A DNA stretch of 64,000 nucleotides. Source: Bicyclus anynana (Eukaryota > Arthropoda > Insecta > Lepidoptera > Nymphalidae). The stretch covers positions 7,818,127 to 7,882,126 of the forward strand of contig NC_069110.1 in NCBI RefSeq assembly GCF_947172395.1. The letters run 5' to 3'. A program made the position numbers and the translations under genes. Under the pieces are notes generated by a model. That model saw only the letters and a program-made list of their open reading frames with translations, ran no database searches and had not been told where the DNA came from. Shown here piece after piece: positions 59,544 to 64,000 of the stretch (position 1 is its first letter; the number at the start of each line of letters is the position of its first letter).

Positions 59544-59696
59544 ATCCAACATGTCAAGCTACGTATACGAACCAAAGGAGCTCAATCTACAGCAGTGATG
59601 CTATCGTCAAAGTCGAGCCCGATAGCAACCCGGATATGATTCGCGAATACTGTTCTAGTCAGGATATTACAGTGTACGCTCCAATCCTCTCTACCT
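59544..59696 (+). CDS. Candidate internal coding exon of an unrecognised gene
   Basis: Acceptor CCCTTCAG ends at 59543 and donor T|GTAAGA follows 59696. One frame is open over the whole 153 nt and encodes AIVKVEPDSNPDMIREYCSS then QDITVYAPILST. The VKVEPD string fits a sumoylation-type motif often found in transcription factors; that is only a hint. Base composition is more GC-rich than the AT-rich flanks. Entry phase is 1 and exit phase 1, matching the next candidate exon. I do not recognise the family. If spliced directly to the exon ending at 56727, a TAG lies just upstream in frame, so another exon or an internal ATG would be needed. Confidence 0.5.
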
Positions 59697-59869
59697 GTAA
59701 GATAGTGCTCATCAAGTTTCCGATAGTTGTTACAATTTGTATTGCTATTATGAGAAATTATATAAGCAAATAAAATTAGGTATTTATTTGTAATCTCAAT
59801 ATTTAGTATTTTTGTCTTAACTATATTTAAATAATTATTTTAAATACATAATTATACATTTAATATATA

Positions 59870-60049
59870 TAATAATATACAAAGCTGAAGAGTTTGTTTG
59901 ATTGAACGCGCTAATCTCAGGAACTACTGGCCCGATTTGAAAAATTATTTCAGTGTTAAATAGCCCATTTATCGAGGAAGGCTATATATTATCCCCGTTT
60001 TCCCACGGGAACGGGGATCACGCAGGTGCAACCGCGCGGCGTCAGCTAG
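59870..60049 (+). mobile_element. Helitron (first subfamily)
   Basis: AATAATATACAAAGCTGAAG at the start, then GATTGAACGCGCTAATCTCA, and an end CGCGGCGTCAGCTAG|T. Lies between the two candidate exons of the unrecognised gene. Confidence 0.75.
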
Positions 60050-60288
60050 TTTACAATAATTTACCACAACATTGGTTTTTGACGCAACTAATACGAGTAG
60101 CAATGTACCTAATCTACCATAATATCTTATGCGACGCGATGCTCAAGTCAACCCTTATTTATTATCATGGTCTTCTATATCATTATGCTATGTATTTATG
60201 CAAACATCACTACATACATTAGATATGTTGCACATATAACCAGGTTATTTGAATACAGTTTCTACTTAATATGTTTTTGTGCGCACAG

Positions 60289-60410
60289 ATTCACCTAGAG
60301 CCTTTAGGAGCTCGAGCGGCGAAGCCTCTCTTGCATACAAAGAAGACAGAAACAATAAATACACCATTGGCATTCCCCTCGCCTTTATGTCTGTAGCTCA
60401 CCTTTCCTTA
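60289..60410 (+). CDS. Second candidate coding exon of the unrecognised gene
   Basis: Acceptor TGCGCACAG ends at 60288. In the phase left by the previous candidate exon it reads SPRAFRSSSGEASLAYKEDR then NNKYTIGIPLAFMSV. A GTATGT donor follows 60410. Alternatively the frame stays open to TGA at 60477-60479 with AATAAA at 60498, so this might be a terminal exon. The first 20 residues look like real coding sequence; the later part is less convincing. Function unknown. Confidence 0.4.
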
Positions 60411-60864
60411 GTATGTCGTCATAAACTAGCAGCAGTAAAAACATATTTTTCTTTAGATAATTTGTTCAATTACGATTGATACATACTATGCTTATTTAAT
60501 AAAGTGTTAGATACTTACTTGAGCTTTTTAGAAGATAATTATTAATTTAAAAAAATACAACTGATCTCAAAACATTTCAAGAAATATCAAAAAGTTATGC
60601 GTGGTTTCACTTTTTTTTAACTTTACTTTACGTTAATTAATCCCCCCCTCTGGTTCCCATTCCTTAGGACTGGATTTCTTTTCCGAATTTATGTGGAACC
60701 CAATTCGAAATATACCATTTCTAATTAAAAAACAATTATCAATATCGGACCACTAAGTAAAAAGTTACGCGTGTCCATTCATAAAAAATATATATACGTC
60801 GAATCGATAACTTTCTTTTGATTGATTTATTTGAAATTGAATTTCTCGTTCCTATATTGTATTT

Positions 60865-60950
60865 CGGTAAAAGAATTTTTAATATCGGTTCAGTAGATCC
60901 AGATAATCCCCTACAGCCTTACAAATTTACATCTTTATAATATGAAGCTT
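60865..60950 (-). mobile_element. Helitron 5' fragment, second subfamily
   Basis: GGTTCAGTAGATCCAGATAA, CCCCTACAGCCTTACAAATT and TTTATAATATGAAG reverse-complement to the start of the copy at 50300-50475. Confidence 0.5.
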
Positions 60951-61289
60951 GGACAACTTTAAAACTTTGACCTAACCTAACCTAACGTAACCAATCACTT
61001 TCAAGCTATTGTGCAAGTATGCCGGATAGTGGCCTAATGGTTTAGCCAATCAAATTCTTTTGGCCTATGCAATGATCTTTTGTTAAGCCGATGTACCTAT
61101 CCGACAAAGCTGGGATTATGTTGATAGACAGAAAGCCTCTGAAAGCTTTAGTTCTCGAAGGTATTACTATTCCATTTGCTATTTCAAATACAATTTGGTT
61201 CCCAAACGTGTCCATTGTATTGTCGTTTATTTCTTCTCGATATAAAGGGTATATGATTTTATTTTCAAGTCTTGATTGGGGTCGTTACA

Positions 61290-61539
61290 TCTATACTAAT
61301 CTATATCTAATATATAAAATTCTCGTGTCACTGTTTTCGTTGCCACACTCCTCCGAAACGGCTTGACCGATTTTGATGAAATTTTTTGTGCTTATCCGGT
61401 ATCTATGAGAATAAGCCAACATCTATTTTTCAAACCCCTAAACCCTAATGGTAGGGTAGGGGTACGGTAGTAATAGTGTAGGGTAGGGATAGAGAAGAAG
61501 TGCACATAAGTCAAAGCGAAGCTTGAAAGGGTCCGCTAG
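61290..61539 (+). mobile_element. Helitron-like element with G-rich minisatellite core
   Basis: Starts TCTATACTAATCTATATCTA, includes GGCTTGACCGATTTTGATGA and a GTAGGGTAGGGGTACGGTAG core, and ends GGGTCCGCTAG|T. It has the same architecture as the start and end of the large G-rich array at 50480-51050. Confidence 0.7.
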
Positions 61540-61728
61540 TACTAATATATAAAGATGAAGTGTTTGTTTGTTTGTTTGTTTGATTGAACGCGCTAATCTC
61601 AGGAAGTATACTGGTAAATACTGGCCCGATTGAAAAAATCTTTAATTTAATGAGGAAGGCTATAGGCTATATATTATTCCCGAATTCCTACGGGAACGAG
61701 AACCACGCGGGTGAAACCGCACAGCTAG
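61540..61728 (+). mobile_element. Helitron (first subfamily) abutting the previous one
   Basis: Begins TACTAATATATAAAGATGAA (lacking the first TCTA), has (GTTT)n at 61561-61580, the GAACGCGCTAATCTCAGG body, and ends GCACAGCTAG. It directly abuts the CTAG end of the upstream copy, head to tail. Confidence 0.7.
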
Positions 61729-62555
61729 CTAATAATAAATAAACGAATAATCTTAAACTATACACTTACTTGATTACTTAGACCTAAAGTACGCGAATAG
61801 TCAGTGTTTTGGGTAAGATAGATGATTTTATCTTTATAAATATTAGTACACTCAATATTCAATTTGTTTTAATAAAAAAAACAATTTAATTTAAATTTAA
61901 GTTAATTATAGTTTAAATAACCGACGTTAAATACACGTCCTTCTCATTAAAATTAAACGTCAAGTACATAGATTCGATGATACGTGAGGCACCTTCGGCT
62001 CAAGGTAATCGGGCGGTTAGATCATTCCTCACATGACACGTTCACTGAATAATTAACATTTTTTATTCATTAGTCAAAAATAATGTTTATAATATCTTTA
62101 ACCGCTGTTTTGTTGAATCTAAAAATCAATACATATTGATTTAATTATTGATAGAAATTTATATCACATGCTTGTGTGATTTTAAAAAAAATTGATTACT
62201 TAAGTGCATAGAGTTATTTATATGTCACTAAACTAAACTTTTATAGAAATTTTGTCTGTCTTTCTGTATGTCTGTTTGTGTACGGCTGTACCGATTTTAT
62301 TGGGAATTGTATCATGTGACAATTTTCTTACTAAACATTTCAGTCGTTTTGGCGCTAAACGTATAAATATACACGATATGAACTTTATTAATAGGATATT
62401 GTTTAATTATAAATTAAATTGCACTTTTTGGTACAGGTGCATGTAATTGGACCGTAGGCAATCAAATATCCAAATAAATTTCACATATTAATTATCTGCA
62501 AAGCGACACTACGATTGGGAACTTTTAAATCAATTACAGATCTATATACTAGTGT

Positions 62556-62850
62556 ATAGATCTGCCATGAATTCGTAAAGCAGCGGTTCGAATCCGGTGC
62601 GGGGCAGGCACGTTTAACTTTCACGTTAAGAAATTAAATATCTCGTGTCTTTAACGGCGAAGGAAAAACAACGTGAGGAAACCTGCATACCCGAAAATTG
62701 TCTTAATTCTTCACGTGATTGAAGTCCGCAAATTCGCATTAGGTCACCGTGGTGGGCTATTACATAACCGTTTCTCCTCTCATTCTGAGAGGAGATTCGT
62801 GCTCAACAGTGAGCCTAATATGGGCTATTAATGATGAGGATGATGATACT
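62556..62850 (+). mobile_element. tRNA-derived SINE
   Basis: GCGGTTCGAATCCGGTGCGG B-box, GCGAAGGAAAAACAACGTGA, ACCGTGGTGGGCTATTACAT and an end GAGCCTAATATGGGCTATTA followed by (ATGATG)n. Confidence 0.7.
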
Positions 62851-63080
62851 AGTATAGACCCGTGACTTAGCCATGTTCACGTGGTGCTGGTAGTTAATTT
62901 TTTTTTCCAGACGAGCTCATCGGAAAGCCCCATTACAATACGTACTTCTTAAGTTAGTAGTATCTGAGATTATGGTGAAATACTATAGCTTAGTACCTTT
63001 AATTATGCCTAGTTGTAGTTACATTCAAATGTTATTAGCTAATTTTCTCCGATAATAATTTGAAAATTGAGTTGTCAGAA

Positions 63081-63364
63081 ATCATCATCAACCCATATTC
63101 GACTCACTGCTGAGCTCGAGTCTCCTTTCAGAATGAGAGGGGTTAGGCCAATAGGAATCCTCCACGCTAGCCCAATGCGGATTGGCAATTCTCTGGTGTG
63201 CAGGTTTCCTCACGATGTTTTCCTTCACCGTTTGAGACACGTGATATTTAATTTCTTAAAATGCACACAACAGAAAAGTTGGAGGTGCATGCCCCGGATC
63301 AGATTCGAACCTACGCCGTCCATATTCGGAGGCAGAGGTCATATCCACTAGTATATCACGGCTC
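63081..63364 (-). mobile_element. tRNA-derived SINE with target duplication
   Basis: Reverse SINE from ATCATCATCAACCCATATTC to ATATCACGGC. TCAGAAAT occurs at both flanks (63075-63082 and 63363-63370), a likely target site duplication. Confidence 0.75.
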
Positions 63365-64000
63365 AGAAATAATTTCATGTATCTGTTACGTTACATCTCG
63401 CTCGCTGTCCTCGAAAACAAAATCTGTTTTTTATTCACTTATAATTAATTTATTTTTCATATTAATGCTTGTTGGTATCCCTTTTCTGTGGAGCTGTTGG
63501 AACTTTCGTAAATTTTAAGTCCTACACTTAAATTATCATCATAATATCATAAAATGACGTTATATAAAAGTGCCTATAAAGCTTGTAAACTAAATCTACT
63601 TGAACTAAATGAAAATTGAATTTTCTGTTTTTCATAAAACGCCCCGTAACAAAAGATGAGTGGCACTTGAGAAATAATTCTATTGATCGCCTCTCGATGC
63701 TAAATATTGTTGCTATGATTGCCTCATTTATTGTAGCAACGGCTTAAATACGAGGGCAGCACGAGGGTAGCACGAGGGCGTCTACTTAGTAAAATAAAAT
63801 TGTTGGTGATGTAACAAAGGATTGTTCAATTTATTTTTCTATTGATATATTCATTTTATGGAGTGAGAAGATGATAATATGATCGTCGGCTAAAAGTTTT
63901 TCAATGCTCCATAGACTTTAAGTTTTTTTTTTACGATATAATTTAACGAAAAACGAAGTAAAAATAAAAATATGTAGTCTTGAATTTTCGTCACTTCATT

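Larger units (their letters stand above)
60480..64000. other. Right end of window, repeat-rich
   Basis: Helitrons at 60865, 61290 and 61540, SINEs at 62556 and 63081. 60960-61090 has CCTAACCTAACCTAACGTAA, a short CCTAA run. 61745-61815 is a LINE-tail-like word set. No exon could be supported. Confidence 0.4.

Noticed and set aside
60965..60990. CCTAACCTAACCTAACG as an interstitial telomere repeat
   Set aside because: Only three units of CCTAA; too short to separate from chance in AT-rich DNA.
61091..61366. 91-residue plus ORF as a gene
   Set aside because: Its second half runs into Helitron ends, no domain is visible and no splice or poly(A) context supports it.

Overview
The window is AT-rich eukaryotic DNA from an insect, almost certainly a lepidopteran (moth or butterfly). 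The grounds are a split gene encoding a lepidopteran-type PERIOD clock protein, and an intron and intergenic background of repeats typical of Lepidoptera: short Helitrons that start TCTATACTAATATTATA and end GTCAGCTAG, tRNA-derived SINEs, RTE/BovB-like and Jockey-like LINE fragments, and many hairpin or TIR MITEs. The species cannot be fixed from the sequence alone. In most Lepidoptera period is Z-linked, but nothing here shows the chromosome directly.

Region 1 (1-2240) is repeat-rich upstream DNA. Region 2 (about 2240-2429) looks like the period promoter and first non-coding exon: two perfect CACGTG E-boxes 61 bp apart with CACGTA and CACGTT between them, followed by a perfect GTAAGT donor at 2430. 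Region 3 (8600-46829) is the period coding region on the + strand. I could assemble 26 coding exons with GT/AG borders; every phase joins and the total of 3345 nt gives 1114 residues plus a TAA stop. Order of parts: Ser-rich N-terminus, basic NLS-like stretch, PAS-A (coding exons 6-8), PAS-B (exons 9-10), post-PAS helical region, Ser-rich region and conserved LTESLL segment, Pro/Met-rich middle, SSFYSSFFKTDSGS segment, C-terminal PPWMEQ and QLYLDLQLQG segments, and the tail MIYEEDAPMPPP. Likely poly(A) signals lie at 47516-47525 and 47601.

The introns carry most of the mobile DNA: a 507-bp hAT-like MITE with a perfect 8-bp target duplication, a complete Helitron only 20 bp after an exon donor, a TIR element of about 1.9 kb containing a decayed LINE in the PAS-A intron, and Jockey-type reverse transcriptase scraps.

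Region 4 (47.6-56.4 kb) is intergenic and unusual. It holds a G-rich (GTAGGG-like) array inside Helitron-like ends that was amplified into a macrosatellite with a period of about 670-683 bp (50.5-53.5 kb), each unit with a 48-bp palindrome; a hairpin MITE carrying a perfect match to the CTCF core consensus (54102-54117); and three copies of a 315-bp AT-rich satellite. Region 5 (56.5-60.5 kb) probably contains the start of a second + strand gene: a non-coding first exon ending at 56727 and two phase-compatible candidate coding exons at 59544 and 60289 that I do not recognise. Region 6 (60.5-64 kb) is again Helitrons and SINEs.

Functionally, PER is the negative-limb clock protein that works with the vertebrate-like CRY2 and TIM of Lepidoptera to inhibit CLOCK:CYCLE, which in turn drives period through CACGTG E-boxes. 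The promoter cluster and the coding sequence here fit that feedback loop. No operons, CRISPR arrays or bacterial signals are present.
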